A DNA stretch of 30,510 nucleotides from Alphaproteobacteria bacterium (GCA_005884465.1 VAZH01000134.1:14510-45019), one strand, 5' to 3'. Positions 8,360 to 18,251 are shown, numbered from the stretch's first letter. The notes: a model not told the origin generated them from the letters alone. A program made the numbers and translations.

Positions 8360-9238
8360 ATGACCTTCCAAAAGCGCCGCGATGCCTTGCGTTTGATCCT
8401 GACCGGATCGAGGTGCATTCGCCCCGGCTCGGTCTATGACGCGATTTCAATCCGTATTGCCGAGGATCTCGGTTTCGAGGTCGGCATGTTCGGGGGATCG
8501 GTGGCTTCGCTCGCGGTGCTCGGCGATCCCGACGCTACCCTGATCACGCTGACCGAACTCGCCGAGCAGATGCGGCGGATGTCGCGCGCTGCCGCGTTGC
8601 CAGTGCTGGTCGATGCCGATCACGGCTACGGCAATGCGCTGAATGTCCGCCGCACGGTGGAGGAGCTGGAGACCGCCGGTGCCGCCGGCCTCACCATCGA
8701 GGACACGTTGCTGCCGCAGGCCTATGGCGCGGAGGAGCCGCAGCTCATTTCGGTCGAGGAGGGCGTCGGCAAGATGAAGGCCGCGGTGCATGCGCGGGCC
8801 GACCCGGCGCTGGTGATCATGGGCCGTACGGGAACGCGGGGCGGAGGCCCGTCGCCCTCAAGTCTCGATGGCGCGATCGCGCGCGCAGTGGCCTATGAGG
8901 GCACCGGCGTCGATGCGTTGTTCTTCACCGGCATCAAATCCCGGGCCGAACTGGAAGCCGTTTCGGCTGCGACGAAACTGCCGATCGTGCTGGGCGGTTT
9001 CCCGGAGGAAATGATCGACCTGGACTATCTCGCCAACCAGCGGGTGCGGATTGCGTTGCAGGGACACACGCCGTTCGCGGCCGCAACGCTAGCCGTCTAC
9101 GAAACGCTGAAAGCGTTGCGCGCCGGCACCGCTGCGAAGAGCTTGAAGGGACTTGCGTCCGCCGAGCTGATGGGCCGCCTCACGCGCGACGCGGACGTGA
9201 AGGCGCGCGGCGCCGAATTCCTTGGGCTAAGAAAATAG
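8360..9238 (+). CDS. PEP mutase / isocitrate lyase superfamily protein, oxaloacetate decarboxylase-like
   Basis: A 292-residue TIM-barrel enzyme. The N-terminal segment with SVYDAISIRIAEDLGFE and GGSVAS, the metal-binding DADHGYGN (85-92), and LTIEDTLLP (Glu114) closely resemble the Pseudomonas oxaloacetate decarboxylase of this superfamily (PA4872 type). The isocitrate-lyase KKCGH cysteine loop is absent, so true isocitrate or methylisocitrate lyase activity is unlikely. The expected reaction is decarboxylation of oxaloacetate or cleavage of a related 2-oxoacid. The segment that usually reads ARTNA here reads GRTGTRGGG, which may change substrate choice. AAGGA lies before the ATG. The acylphosphatase start directly follows its stop codon, so they form an operon. 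Confidence 0.82.
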   Translation: MTFQKRRDALRLILTGSRCIRPGSVYDAISIRIAEDLGFEVGMFGGSVASLAVLGDPDATLITLTELAEQMRRMSRAAALPVLVDADHGYGNALNVRRTVEELETAGAAGLTIEDTLLPQAYGAEEPQLISVEEGVGKMKAAVHARADPALVIMGRTGTRGGGPSPSSLDGAIARAVAYEGTGVDALFFTGIKSRAELEAVSAATKLPIVLGGFPEEMIDLDYLANQRVRIALQGHTPFAAATLAVYETLKALRAGTAAKSLKGLASAELMGRLTRDADVKARGAEFLGLRK

Positions 9239-9538
9239 ATGAGCGACGCGATCCATCAGGTGACGATCAGGGGTCGGGTGCAGGGCGTCGGCTATCGATA
9301 CTGGGTCGAGCAGCAGGCGAGGGCGCGCGGACTCGAAGGATGGGTGCGCAACCGTCGCGACGGCAGCGTCGAGGCGCTGTTTGCGGGCCCCCCAGATCTC
9401 GTATCTAGGATGATTGCGTTATGCCGGCGCGGTCCCGCATCGGCGCGCGTCGATGCCGTCGAGGAAGAACCGGCCAATGCCGACGCGCTAAGACTGCGAC
9501 GGCCGGGAGAGCGGTTTTCGGTGCTGCCGACGATTTAG
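9239..9538 (+). CDS. acyP: Acylphosphatase
   Basis: 99 residues, the normal size. Both signature motifs are intact: [11 protein letters not shown] with catalytic Arg20, and [13 protein letters not shown] with catalytic Asn38. The enzyme hydrolyses carboxyl-phosphate bonds such as those in acetyl phosphate or 1,3-bisphosphoglycerate in the cytoplasm. The TAG of the preceding gene is followed at once by this ATG, with no spacer, which suggests translational coupling. The C-terminal 15 residues ([15 protein letters not shown]) are compatible with the family. Confidence 0.93.
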   Translation: MSDAIHQVTIRGRVQGVGYRYWVEQQARARGLEGWVRNRRDGSVEALFAGPPDLVSRMIALCRRGPASARVDAVEEEPANADALRLRRPGERFSVLPTI

Positions 9539-9558
9539 GGTCGCGCGCCCAACTTATT

Positions 9559-10026
9559 TCACCGGCCCTTACTGGCTTGCGCCGTTCTCTCACCATAATG
9601 AGCGCGCTGATCGCCGCGATACTCACCACGATAATCGTGCATCAATTCGGCATCGAGGCTCCAGCGGCCTGCTCCAGCAACGAAGAACAGCAGGAAGATG
9701 AAACAATAGAGGATTGCCGCATCGCCGCCGTTGATCAGCGGGAAGAAGCCCTTTGACGCATGACCCATGAAATATGCGACGGCCATATTGCCTGACAGGA
9801 TGAACGCGACCGGCCGCGTGAAAAGACCCAGCGCCAAGAGCGCACCGCCGAACAACTCGATCAGCCCTTGAATCCACATCAGCGTCATGAACGCAGGTTC
9901 ACCGTGCGGAGACGGCGGGAAGCCCAACAATTTCGCGCTGCCGTGCTCCAGGAACAGGAGCGCAATGACGATACGAACAACGCTCAGCGTCTCCGGCGTA
10001 TATTTTTCCACTCGATCCAGATTCAT
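9559..10026 (-). CDS. DoxX family membrane protein
   Basis: 155 residues with four hydrophobic helices and the DoxX pattern: LSVVRIVIALLFLEHGSAKL in helix 1, a GE/aromatic loop, LIELFGGALLALGLFTRPVAF in helix 2, then NMAVAYFMGH and DAAILYCFIFLLFFVAGAG. These are small inner-membrane proteins, variously linked to redox or sulfur metabolism; the exact role is unsettled. The hydrophilic C-terminus (from RWSLDAELMHDY) is rich in Arg, Gly and Tyr. The gene converges with acyP, 20 bases apart, and is transcribed from the 10027-10373 gap. Confidence 0.85.
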   Translation of the reverse strand: MNLDRVEKYTPETLSVVRIVIALLFLEHGSAKLLGFPPSPHGEPAFMTLMWIQGLIELFGGALLALGLFTRPVAFILSGNMAVAYFMGHASKGFFPLINGGDAAILYCFIFLLFFVAGAGRWSLDAELMHDYRGEYRGDQRAHYGERTAQASKGR

Positions 10027-10373
10027 AGGCGGCTCCCGCGACAGTCAGATCGATAGAACAAACTTGTCGAAGGATTTGTGGTTGCCAGCAGGGATCAGCG
10101 ATCACGACGGTTTGAACCGGCGGGAACTAGGGGCTGTGGTTCCAGTTCCACGCCGGTTCCAACATTCGCGTTTGTGCGGGCGAAGATGCGGGATCGAATC
10201 GCCACGAGGGGAGCCAAGCGGCGCGGATGTCGCTTGCAGTCAGTTCATCACTCGGCCCCGACTGCGGCCTGACTGCCATGCTCGGGCGACTTTGTGGCAT
10301 TTCTCACTCCCCGCCCGGCCGCAACGTGGTAATCTTTGAGAATTGCACAAAGACTGCTCACTTGAGTCACAGG
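10027..10373. other. Divergent intergenic region with a long hairpin
   Basis: About 347 bases between doxX (left) and the O-methyltransferase (right). An open frame continues into the methyltransferase gene from 10227, but its amino-acid content does not look coding. The main structure is the hairpin at 10114-10159. No confident promoter boxes were found. Confidence 0.5.
10114..10159. repeat. Long inverted repeat / hairpin
   Basis: GAACCGGCGGGAACT at 10114-10128 pairs with AGTTCCACGCCGGTTC at 10144-10159: 15 paired bases with one bulged A and a 15-base loop. No run of T follows on either side, so it does not look like an ordinary intrinsic terminator. Confidence 0.65.
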
Positions 10374-11396
10374 ATGCCCATGCCGTCGACCAAGCCAATA
10401 CTAAAACTGTTAGATCTCATCCAGTCGCATCGCGTCACTGCGGTGATTTATCTAGCGGCAAAATTAGGCATCGCCGAACTTTTGCGTGACGGACCGCAAA
10501 CGCTTGATGAATTGGCGAAAGCCACAGGCGCGGACAAGGACGCATTGGGCCGCTTGCTTACCGCGCTTTCGACCGTAGGCATTTGTTCTCTCGTCGGCGA
10601 GGATCGTTACTTACTAACCGAACTAGGCGCAGGGCTGGATGGCAATGCTCAACATTCCTTCAAGCATTGGGCGATATTCGAAGGCGAGATGCTCTGCAAA
10701 TCGTGGAATGGCATGCTCGAGTCGATCACCAGCGGCAAAACCGCCGCGGAAATCCAAAATGTCGCTAACAGCTTCGACCTGATGAGCCGCGTGCCGGAGA
10801 ATATCAGTATATTCAATGCAGCGATGACAGATATGACGCGGCTGGTAACCCCCGATGTCCTGCGTGCCTACGATTTTGGCGGCATTTCGCATTTGATGGA
10901 TGTAGGAGGCGGCTCCGGCGAACTGATCGGTGCTGTGGCAAAGAAGCACCCAAATATTCGGGGAACCGTTTTCGATCTTCCCAGATGCGCCGAGGTCGCC
11001 AACCATCATTTTGATCGCTTGGGAATTTCCGACCGTGCCGGCTTCCGCGCCGGCGATTTCTTTCAATCGATTCCATCCGGGGCGGACGCCATTATCCTGA
11101 AGAGCGTGATCCACGATTGGAACGATGAGCGCAGCTCTATCATTCTGCGGAATTGCCGCCAGGCGTTGCCAAAGGATGGGACACTGCTGCTGGTGGAACG
11201 ACTGATGCCGGCATCGCCTGGCGTCAGCGACGAGGACAGGGCGCATGTCATGAGCGACTTGAATATGCTTCGGGGTCCGGGCGGTCGAGAGCGTACCGAA
11301 AAGCAGTACCACCGCCTGCTGACGGAAAGCGGATTCCGCCCGACATCGCTTCATCCCGCGGGACGCTTCAATGTGATTGAATCGCGCGTCCGCTGA
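10374..11396 (+). CDS. SAM-dependent O-methyltransferase (Methyltransf_2 / hydroxyindole O-methyltransferase type)
   Basis: About 340 residues. The N-terminal 100 residues form the winged-helix dimerisation domain (SHRVTAVIYLAAKLGIAELL, then TLDELAKATGADKDALGRLLTAL). The catalytic domain has motif I LMDVGGGSGEL, the strand-2 acid in FDLPRC, GDFFQSIPSGAD, and ILKSVIHDWNDE, which contains the catalytic histidine of this family. Such enzymes methylate hydroxyl groups of aromatic or polyketide metabolites. No biosynthetic cluster lies next to it, so the substrate is unknown. ATGs at 10374 and 10380 are both possible; an AGG at 10371 fits the second better. Codon use is AT-richer than in the metabolic genes, which hints at transfer. 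Confidence 0.85.
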   Translation: MPMPSTKPILKLLDLIQSHRVTAVIYLAAKLGIAELLRDGPQTLDELAKATGADKDALGRLLTALSTVGICSLVGEDRYLLTELGAGLDGNAQHSFKHWAIFEGEMLCKSWNGMLESITSGKTAAEIQNVANSFDLMSRVPENISIFNAAMTDMTRLVTPDVLRAYDFGGISHLMDVGGGSGELIGAVAKKHPNIRGTVFDLPRCAEVANHHFDRLGISDRAGFRAGDFFQSIPSGADAIILKSVIHDWNDERSSIILRNCRQALPKDGTLLLVERLMPASPGVSDEDRAHVMSDLNMLRGPGGRERTEKQYHRLLTESGFRPTSLHPAGRFNVIESRVR

Positions 11397-11553
11397 ACCG
11401 GCATTTTCCACGGATCGTCGGATTGGGAAGTTGCAGTGCCTTTCGGTCCGATTTAAGCCATGTATTGACGAAATGCATCGATGCGGGTCGGGCGGACCGG
11501 TTATTTCATGATAATAAAGGCCATGACCACTTTTGCATGAGGTCCGCTGCGCA

Positions 11554-12876
11554 ATGAGTGATCTCGAATTGCCTGTGACACGCTACGCGATGAGCGGCGA
11601 TGTAAGCATCGCATATCAAACCATGGGGGACGGACCGATCGATCTCATCATCGTCCCCGGGATGGTATCGCATGTTGAGTTCATGCACGAAGGGCCCGGA
11701 TACACAGCGTCCTTGCGCCGCCTGTCCAGTTTTGCGCGCGTCGTGACATTCGACAAGCGAGGCCAGGGATTATCTGACAGGATGTCGGGCGCCCCTTCGC
11801 TCGAGCAGCGAATGGATGACGTTCGGGCCATTATGGATAACATCGGCTCGAAACGAGCCGCGCTCTTGGGTATTTCCGAAGGATCAGCGATGAGCATTAT
11901 GTTCGCCGCTACATACCCAGAGCGGGTGTCCCACCTCATTCTTTATTCCGGCTTCGCAAGGTCTCCGGCCCAAAAGGTGGATAATTTTGAAGAGATAGTG
12001 TCCGAACGCGCGAAGGCTTGGGGAACCGGCATGCTGATCAAGCTTATCAATCCGAGTCGGGCACATGATCCAGAGGCTGTAAGGCAGTTTGCCAAGTTTG
12101 AAAGGCTATCTGCAAGTCCAGGGGCATATCGATCGTTCACATTGCTGAACGCATCTATTGACGTCAGGTCCATCCTATCGGCGGTGCGAGTGCCCACATT
12201 GGTCCTTCATCGAAGAACGGACACTTTGATTCCGGTCGAGATAGGTCGCGATCTCGCAGAACAAATTCCCGGTGCGAAATATATCGAATACGCAGACGGC
12301 GATCACATGATGACGTATGGCGATGTTGAAACCTTGTTGGGGGACGTCGAAGAGTTCATCACTGGACATCGCGAGGCCTTATCAGGCGATATTGAGCGGG
12401 TTTTAGCAACGGTGCTTTTCACGGATATCGTAGACTCCACTCGCAGTGCCGCCGACTTGGGTGACAAGAAATGGAGACAGTTGCTGGATAGCCACGACCA
12501 ATTGGCGAATGAGGTGATCGAAAGACATCGCGGCACTTTGATCAAGAGTACTGGCGATGGCATTCTCGCGACATTCGACGGACCCGGTCGTGCTGTTCGA
12601 TGCGCGCTTGCTTTAGGGACCGCATCCAAACAAATCGGTTTGCTGTTGCGTGCGGGCCTTCACACCGGTGAAATCGAACTAAGAGGCCAGGATATTGGCG
12701 GCATCGCTGTCCATGCGGCGGCTCGTGTCATGGCGCGATCCAACGCTGACGAGGTCCTTGTCTCGCGGGTCGTGACCGATCTCGTGGCCGGTGCGGGTTT
12801 GAAATTCTCTGATCGCGGATCGCACGAGCTTAAGGGCCTTCCGGGCCGATGGGATCTTTTTGCTGCGAGCTTGTAG
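11554..12876 (+). CDS. Alpha/beta hydrolase fused to a class III adenylate/guanylate cyclase domain
   Basis: 440 residues. Residues 1-275 are an alpha/beta hydrolase: oxyanion-side PGMVSH, FDKRGQGLSD, nucleophile elbow GISEG (Ser108), and likely acid Asp223 (RTDTLIP) and base His251 (DGDHMM). Residues 283-440 are a class III cyclase catalytic domain with metal aspartates Asp291 (FTDIVDST) and Asp335 (KSTGDG), base-recognition candidates Lys331 and Asp380, and Arg391 in HAAARV. The canonical transition-state Asn just before that motif reads His387. The architecture matches mycobacterial Rv1900c-type proteins. The cyclase makes cAMP or cGMP if active as a homodimer; the hydrolase may sense or cleave a small ester. 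The ATG at 11554 follows GAGG at 11539-11542. No receptor or cyclic-nucleotide effector is adjacent. Confidence 0.9.
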   Translation: MSDLELPVTRYAMSGDVSIAYQTMGDGPIDLIIVPGMVSHVEFMHEGPGYTASLRRLSSFARVVTFDKRGQGLSDRMSGAPSLEQRMDDVRAIMDNIGSKRAALLGISEGSAMSIMFAATYPERVSHLILYSGFARSPAQKVDNFEEIVSERAKAWGTGMLIKLINPSRAHDPEAVRQFAKFERLSASPGAYRSFTLLNASIDVRSILSAVRVPTLVLHRRTDTLIPVEIGRDLAEQIPGAKYIEYADGDHMMTYGDVETLLGDVEEFITGHREALSGDIERVLATVLFTDIVDSTRSAADLGDKKWRQLLDSHDQLANEVIERHRGTLIKSTGDGILATFDGPGRAVRCALALGTASKQIGLLLRAGLHTGEIELRGQDIGGIAVHAAARVMARSNADEVLVSRVVTDLVAGAGLKFSDRGSHELKGLPGRWDLFAASL

Positions 12877-13005
12877 AGGCTATATCTGCTGTGGCACCTT
12901 TCGGACCTTGCGCGGTGTCCGCTTTGCGGCCGGTATCGGTGGATGGACGGAAGCGACAGGTCAAAGTGAGGTGAAAGGTCCCGAACCAGACATCGGCTCT
13001 GGCGA

Positions 13006-13395
13006 CTATCCAACGCTTCCGACCCGGCTGTCGATTTCGCTGCGAAGTGCAACAAAATCGATCGGTTTGGTCAGCAGCGCCTCCGCGCCGCCCTCCAGCG
13101 CTTTTCGCCTGGTATCGGCGTCGCCATAGGCGGTGATCATGATGACGGGAACGTCCGGTCGCGCAGCTTTCGCCTTCGGCAAAAGCTCAAGTCCGCTCAT
13201 TCCGGGCATATTGATGTCGGACAGGATCAGAATCAACGATGCGCCCTCGGCGTCGCGGATACATTGAAGGGCGCCATCTCCCGATTGGGCAAAATCCATC
13301 GTAAAGCGGCCGGCGCGGAGGTCGCGGCGAAATTGCTGGCGAAACAGATCCTCGACATCGGATTCGTCGTCTACGACAAGAACAAGGAAGCTCAT
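13006..13395 (-). CDS. Receiver-only response regulator (CheY-like)
   Basis: 129 residues, a single receiver domain with no output domain. Key residues are present: acidic pair Asp9/Asp10, phosphoacceptor Asp60 ([11 protein letters not shown]), Thr88 (MITAYGD) and Lys110 (LLTKPID). Its ATG overlaps the TGA of the seven-GAF kinase as ATGA (13392-13395), so the two are translationally coupled and this is the kinase's direct phosphorylation partner by position. With no DNA-binding or enzymatic domain it must act by protein contact, or pass phosphate on to another protein in a phosphorelay. Confidence 0.9.
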   Translation of the reverse strand: MSFLVLVVDDESDVEDLFRQQFRRDLRAGRFTMDFAQSGDGALQCIRDAEGASLILILSDINMPGMSGLELLPKAKAARPDVPVIMITAYGDADTRRKALEGGAEALLTKPIDFVALRSEIDSRVGSVG

Positions 13396-16300
13396 CTATC
13401 TGCTCCGGCTTTGCTGTGGGCTGCTTTGCGCGGAAGAATGACCCTGAATTCCGTGAATTCGCCGGGCCTTGTGTCGACCTCGATCGATCCGGCATGTTGC
13501 TTGACGATAATGTCGTAACTGAGGGAGAGGCCAAGACCGGTGCCTTCGCCGGGCGGCTTGGTCGTGAAGAATGGATTGAACATCTTGTCTTTCACGTCGG
13601 GAGGGATGCCCCTGCCATTGTCGCGAATCGTGATCTCGACGCGGTCGCCCAGGTCTCTGGTCGCGGCGGTGAGGGTAGGCTCGTAGCCATCTCCCATCTG
13701 CGCCTTGCGTTTGGTCGCGGCGTAGAAGCCGTTCGAAATCAGGTTGAGAAATACCCGCGTAATCTCCTGCGGGAACAGATCGACCTGGCCCGCGGCCGGA
13801 TCGAAGTTCTGATCCAGCCTGATCTTGAATTCCTGGCTCTCGGCGCGCGCGCCATGATAGGCAAGATTGAGGCTCTCCGCGAGCAGCGAGTTGAGATCGA
13901 CCGGCCGCCGCTCGCCGGAGCCTTCGCGCGAATGCAGCAGCATGTTCTTGACGATCGAGTCGGCACGCTTGCCATGCTGCACTACCTTTTCGAGATTGCC
14001 TTTCAGCATCTGCGTCAACTCGTCGAGTTCTGCTCGTTTTTTGTCATCAAGAACAACTGGCTTGAGAGCATCGCCTAGTTCATCGACCAACTCCTGGGAG
14101 AGGGTTGAAAAATTGTTGACGAAATTCAGCGGGTTCTTGATCTCGTGCGCGATCCCTGCGGTGAGTTGTCCAAGAGAGGCGAGCTTCTGTGTCTGGACAA
14201 GGCGATCCTGCGCGGTGCGCAGCTCCTCCAGCGAAAGCGAAAGCTCCTTGGTTCGTTCCTGCACTTGTTCGAACATACGGACATTGCCGATGGCGATCAC
14301 GGCCTGATCGGCAAATGTCTGCAGCAGGGCAATCTGCGTGTCGCTGAACGGATGCACTTCTCTACGGCGAAGCACGATGGCTCCGATGCTCTCGCCCTCG
14401 CGCAGTAGCGGCACGCTCAAAATGGTGTGATGGCCCTGTTCGTGCGCTCTTTTTTGTGCTTCCGGAAATTCATCGCCTTCGGCAGACAGCATGTCGTGCA
14501 CATGCACCGGTTTCTTGTCAAGAACCGCGCGTCCTGCGGTCCAGTTACGGTTGATCAGCCACACGGCCGCATCGATTGGTATCGGGCCGTGATGCGCCCT
14601 AATTTGAAGCTCGTCACCATTCTTGAGGCGTACTACGGCATCATAGGCATCGCAGAGTTCGCAGGCACTTTCGGCAATAGCCTTGAGAACCGGCCCGACG
14701 TCGGTCGGCGAGGAAGCGATCACCTTCAAGATGTTGCCGCTGCCGGTCTGGTAAGTCAGTGCCTCCGAAAGGTCGCGGGTCTTTGCTTGCACCTCATCGA
14801 ACAGCCTTACGTTCTCGATAGCGATCGCTGCCTGGTCCGCAAATGTCGTGGCCAGTTCGATCTGCTTGTCGGTGAACGGACGCGCCTCAGAGCGCGTCAA
14901 GGCAATTACGCCGATCGGTATGCCTTCGCGCAGCATCGGAACGCCGAGCATAGTGCGAAAACCGCCCAATCGCTGCGCTTCGGCGAAGCTGTAATCGGGG
15001 TCTGCCTGAACGTCGGGAATGTGAACCACGGCCCCTTCCAGTAGAGCCCGCCCAATAGCCGAGCCTCGCTCCGGTACAACGGGAACGGTTCTGACAAAGT
15101 CCATGAATTCGTCAGAAAACCCGTAAGCCTCAGCACGAAAGAACACGCCGTCTATTTGGCGGGTGATCGCGGCTTTCTCGGCGTCGCACAGCCGAGCCGC
15201 CGATTCGACCAGCGTGTGTAGCACTGTCTGCAAATCAAAGGTCGACCGGCTGATGACCTTCAGCACATCGGCGGTGGCGGTCTGCTGCTGCAGCGACTCG
15301 CGCAAGTCCTCGGTACGTTCGCGCAATTCCCTGAGCAGCCGCGTATTCTCGATCGCGATGACGGCCTGTCTGGCGAAGTTGCTCAGCAGCTCAATCTGCT
15401 TGTCGCTGAACGGCCGGACCTCTTGTCGATAGACCGAGATCACGCCGACGAGTTCGGCGTCCTTAAGCATCGGGACGACGGTGACCGTGCGAACTCCAGC
15501 TACCTCAACAAACGCAACGACCGCGGGGTTACGCTCCAGGTAAGCTGGGTTGGTCCGAAGATCCGCGGTATGAACCACTTGTTTGGTTCTGATCACTTGG
15601 CCAAGGCTGCTTTTTGAATGAGGTCGGTACGTCTGCGTCTCGGGCGCATCGGCGTACGCAAATGGCACGTTGTAGGAGGCGACCCGCCGAACGACATCGC
15701 CTTCGACAAGATTCATGGTCCCGAATTTGGCCCCGCAAACTCGCGTCGCGTTCTCCAGCATCTTCTGGAAAACCGGCTCCAACTCGCCGGGCGAAGCACT
15801 GATGACCTGGAGAACTTCTGATGTCGCTGTCTGCTGTTCCAGCGACTCCGCCAGCTCACGCGAGCGCGCCTGCACTTCGTCGAACAGCCGCGCGTTTTCT
15901 ATGGCAATCACGGCCTGGTTTGCAAAGGTGGTGGCGAGATCGACGTGTCTCTTGTTGAAAGGCTGCACTCTTTTGCGGGAGATGAGCAGCAGACCGGTTA
16001 CAACGCCTTCGCGTATGAGAGGTACGCCCAACATGCTGCGTATGCCGGCGGCACGCTGGAACGAACGAAAAGTGTATTCAGGATCGCTCTCGGTATCATC
16101 GATGAGCACGGGCGCGTTCGCTAGAAGTACGCGCGCGCCGAGCGAACCGCGACCAGGCTCGTGATTGATATCCAGGACCGCGCGGCGTTCCTCCTCGGGA
16201 AGACCGACACTCGCCACGCCGAGGAATTTCTCGCCAAAACGACGATGGATGACGGCGATGTCGGCCTCGCACAAACGAGCTGCTGAAGCTGCAAGAGTAT

Positions 16301-18116
16301 CGAGAACCTTCTGCAAATCGAAGGCCGATCGGCTGATGACCTGAAGGACTTCCGAAGTTGCCGTTTGCTGCTCGAGCGACTCCGCCAGATCACGCGTGCG
16401 CGCCTGCACCTCTTCGAACAGCCGCACATTCTCGATGGCGATCACTGCCTGATCGGCAAAGGTCGTGGCCAGGTCGATGTGTTTGTCGGTAAAAGGTTGA
16501 ACGGTGACGCGCGAGAGGAAAATGACGCCAATCGGAACGCCTTCGCGTAAAAGCGGCACGCCCAGCACCGTCCGGTAGTCCCCGATGCGTATGACTTCGC
16601 TCAGCTCGTATTCGGGATCAGCCTGAACGTCGTGGACTTGGACTGTTCGTCTTTCCAGCAAAACTCGACCAACGATCGATCCTCGGCCCGGCTCAATACC
16701 GATGCTTCCGAGGTATTTTACGTTTTCCAACCTCTCCTTGTCTTTGCCGGGGATGCCAAAGCTTGCAGCAAGACGGAAGGCCGTCCCATCCGGCCGCCAG
16801 ATGTTCGCTAGGTCCGCCTCGCATAGCCGGGCCGCAGATTCAACGAGTGTCTGCAAAACTGTCTGCAGATCGAAAGTCGAGCGGCTGATGACCTTGAGCA
16901 CGTCGGCGGTCGCGGTCTGCTGTTGCAGCGATTCGCGAAGCTCGTTGAGCAGCCGTGTGTTCTCGATGGCGATGACCGCCTGCTTGGCGAAGTTGCTCAG
17001 CAGCTCGATCTGCTTGTCAGTGAACGGGCGGACCTCTTGTCGATAGACCACGATTGCGCCGACCAGCTTGGCATCCCTAAGCATAGGTACAGTGACGAAC
17101 GTCCGAGCGCCTCCGAGATCAGATAGTGCGACGATAGCGGGATTACCCTCAAGGTATCCCGGGTTGGTCCGAAGATCCGCGATATGAGACACCTGTTTGG
17201 TCCTGATCACTTGACCAAGGCCGCCTTTCGGATGAGGTCGAAACGTCCGCGTCCCGAGCGTGTCGGCGTAGGCAAGGGGCACGTTGTAAAGCGCTACCCG
17301 CCTAGCAATGTCCCCTTCGAACAGATGCATCGTGCCGAACTTGGCCCCGCAAACTCGCGTCGCGTTCTCGAGCAGGCTCTGGAACACCGGCTCGAGATCG
17401 CCGGGCGTGCTGCTGATGACCTGAAGAACCTCTGACGTCGCCGTCTGCTGCTCCAGCGACTCCGCCAAATCACGCGTGCGCGCCTGCACCTCGTCGAACA
17501 GCCGAACGTTCTCGATGGCGATGACGGCCTGATCCGCGAAGGTTTCGGCCAGCTCAATTTGCTTTGCGGTAAAGGGGCGAATTTCGCTGCGACGGACCGT
17601 AAGGGATCCAATTGCCTCCTCGCCTCGCAGCAAAGGTATTGAAAGACTTGTCCGGTGACCCATCCGTCGTGCCATAGCGGAGCCATCCGGAAATTCGATC
17701 TGCTCGGACTGCAGGTCGTGCACGTGGACCGAGCGTCCGGAGGTCCAGGCCCTTGTGAGTGGCCATTTGGCGACATCAATCGGGATCGGGCCATAGTGGG
17801 CCCCGAAAACGAGCAATTCACCCTCGCGGAGGAAGAGAACAGCATCGTAGGCATCGCACAAGCGACAGGCCGACTCGGTCAGGGTGTCCAGCACCATCTG
17901 CAAATCGAACGTCGAGCGGCTAATGACCTTCAGCACATCAGCGGTTGCGGTCTGCTGCTGGTGCGCCGCTTTTTCCCTTTCGAGCGCCTCCGCCAACTCG
18001 CGCTTAAGCCTCGAATTTTCTTTTTTTGCGTCGACGCCCGCAGCCGCGCGGTTGCGCGCCCTCGGCGCTTGGCGGGCGGTTGCAGGCTTCCGCACCGTTT
18101 TTCCGCGCTTCGCCAT
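13392..18116 (-). CDS. Soluble sensor histidine kinase with seven GAF domains
   Basis: 1574 residues, with no transmembrane segment or signal peptide, so cytoplasmic. A basic N-terminus and a short coiled coil (1-55) lead into seven GAF units at about 56-208, 225-390, 401-566, 585-745, 764-928, 946-1106 and 1124-1280, each joined by a near-identical helix ending in ESLxQQTAT. The kinase core follows: H-box [17 protein letters not shown] with His1324, N-box [10 protein letters not shown] (Asn about 1462), G1 DNGRGIP, FFTTKP, and G2 GEGTGLGLS. Units 1 and 7, units 2 and 5, and units 3, 4 and 6 resemble each other most, giving an order A-B-C-C-B-C-A from serial duplication. GAF domains bind small ligands or chromophores. 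No conserved heme or bilin cysteine is obvious, so the signal is unknown. It is coupled to the receiver gene by ATGA. Confidence 0.93.
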   Translation of the reverse strand: MAKRGKTVRKPATARQAPRARNRAAAGVDAKKENSRLKRELAEALEREKAAHQQQTATADVLKVISRSTFDLQMVLDTLTESACRLCDAYDAVLFLREGELLVFGAHYGPIPIDVAKWPLTRAWTSGRSVHVHDLQSEQIEFPDGSAMARRMGHRTSLSIPLLRGEEAIGSLTVRRSEIRPFTAKQIELAETFADQAVIAIENVRLFDEVQARTRDLAESLEQQTATSEVLQVISSTPGDLEPVFQSLLENATRVCGAKFGTMHLFEGDIARRVALYNVPLAYADTLGTRTFRPHPKGGLGQVIRTKQVSHIADLRTNPGYLEGNPAIVALSDLGGARTFVTVPMLRDAKLVGAIVVYRQEVRPFTDKQIELLSNFAKQAVIAIENTRLLNELRESLQQQTATADVLKVISRSTFDLQTVLQTLVESAARLCEADLANIWRPDGTAFRLAASFGIPGKDKERLENVKYLGSIGIEPGRGSIVGRVLLERRTVQVHDVQADPEYELSEVIRIGDYRTVLGVPLLREGVPIGVIFLSRVTVQPFTDKHIDLATTFADQAVIAIENVRLFEEVQARTRDLAESLEQQTATSEVLQVISRSAFDLQKVLDTLAASAARLCEADIAVIHRRFGEKFLGVASVGLPEEERRAVLDINHEPGRGSLGARVLLANAPVLIDDTESDPEYTFRSFQRAAGIRSMLGVPLIREGVVTGLLLISRKRVQPFNKRHVDLATTFANQAVIAIENARLFDEVQARSRELAESLEQQTATSEVLQVISASPGELEPVFQKMLENATRVCGAKFGTMNLVEGDVVRRVASYNVPFAYADAPETQTYRPHSKSSLGQVIRTKQVVHTADLRTNPAYLERNPAVVAFVEVAGVRTVTVVPMLKDAELVGVISVYRQEVRPFSDKQIELLSNFARQAVIAIENTRLLRELRERTEDLRESLQQQTATADVLKVISRSTFDLQTVLHTLVESAARLCDAEKAAITRQIDGVFFRAEAYGFSDEFMDFVRTVPVVPERGSAIGRALLEGAVVHIPDVQADPDYSFAEAQRLGGFRTMLGVPMLREGIPIGVIALTRSEARPFTDKQIELATTFADQAAIAIENVRLFDEVQAKTRDLSEALTYQTGSGNILKVIASSPTDVGPVLKAIAESACELCDAYDAVVRLKNGDELQIRAHHGPIPIDAAVWLINRNWTAGRAVLDKKPVHVHDMLSAEGDEFPEAQKRAHEQGHHTILSVPLLREGESIGAIVLRRREVHPFSDTQIALLQTFADQAVIAIGNVRMFEQVQERTKELSLSLEELRTAQDRLVQTQKLASLGQLTAGIAHEIKNPLNFVNNFSTLSQELVDELGDALKPVVLDDKKRAELDELTQMLKGNLEKVVQHGKRADSIVKNMLLHSREGSGERRPVDLNSLLAESLNLAYHGARAESQEFKIRLDQNFDPAAGQVDLFPQEITRVFLNLISNGFYAATKRKAQMGDGYEPTLTAATRDLGDRVEITIRDNGRGIPPDVKDKMFNPFFTTKPPGEGTGLGLSLSYDIIVKQHAGSIEVDTRPGEFTEFRVILPRKAAHSKAGADR
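14277..17951 (-). repeat. Seven tandem GAF-coding repeat units (about 530 bp each)
   Basis: The units are visible at DNA level. For example, the inter-GAF linker recurs near 15255-15300, 16880-16935 and 17905-17955, and the B-type GAF block at 16917-17444 recurs at 15282-15827 with long runs of identical bases. Such internal repeats can recombine and change domain number between strains. Confidence 0.75.
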
Positions 18117-18251
18117 TGAGCTGCGCTCCGGCCCGGGAAAGCTTTAAAAGAATTAAAAACTGAGTATCGGCGCCAAGCCTATCCAATTAGGGGACAGGCG
18201 TACAGTCAGCACACCACTGCGACTTCCGACGGGCAGAAGCGTCAGCGATGG

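Noticed and set aside
10227..10373. N-terminal extension of the O-methyltransferase from 10227
   Set aside because: The 49 extra residues do not resemble the family; the dimerisation domain begins right after the ATGs at 10374/10380.
11465..11515. TTGACG and GATAAT upstream of the cyclase gene as a promoter, with palindrome GCATCGATGC at 11475-11484
   Set aside because: The two hexamers are about 39 bases apart, too far for a sigma-70 promoter, and the palindrome is too short to interpret alone.
13416..15044. Long plus-strand open frames (up to 220 codons) opposite the histidine kinase
   Set aside because: They are antisense shadows of a GC-rich coding region; the minus-strand frame has complete GAF and kinase motifs.
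14277..17951. Regular repeats in the kinase gene as a CRISPR or minisatellite
   Set aside because: Repeats are about 530 bases, diverged, in frame, and encode GAF domains.
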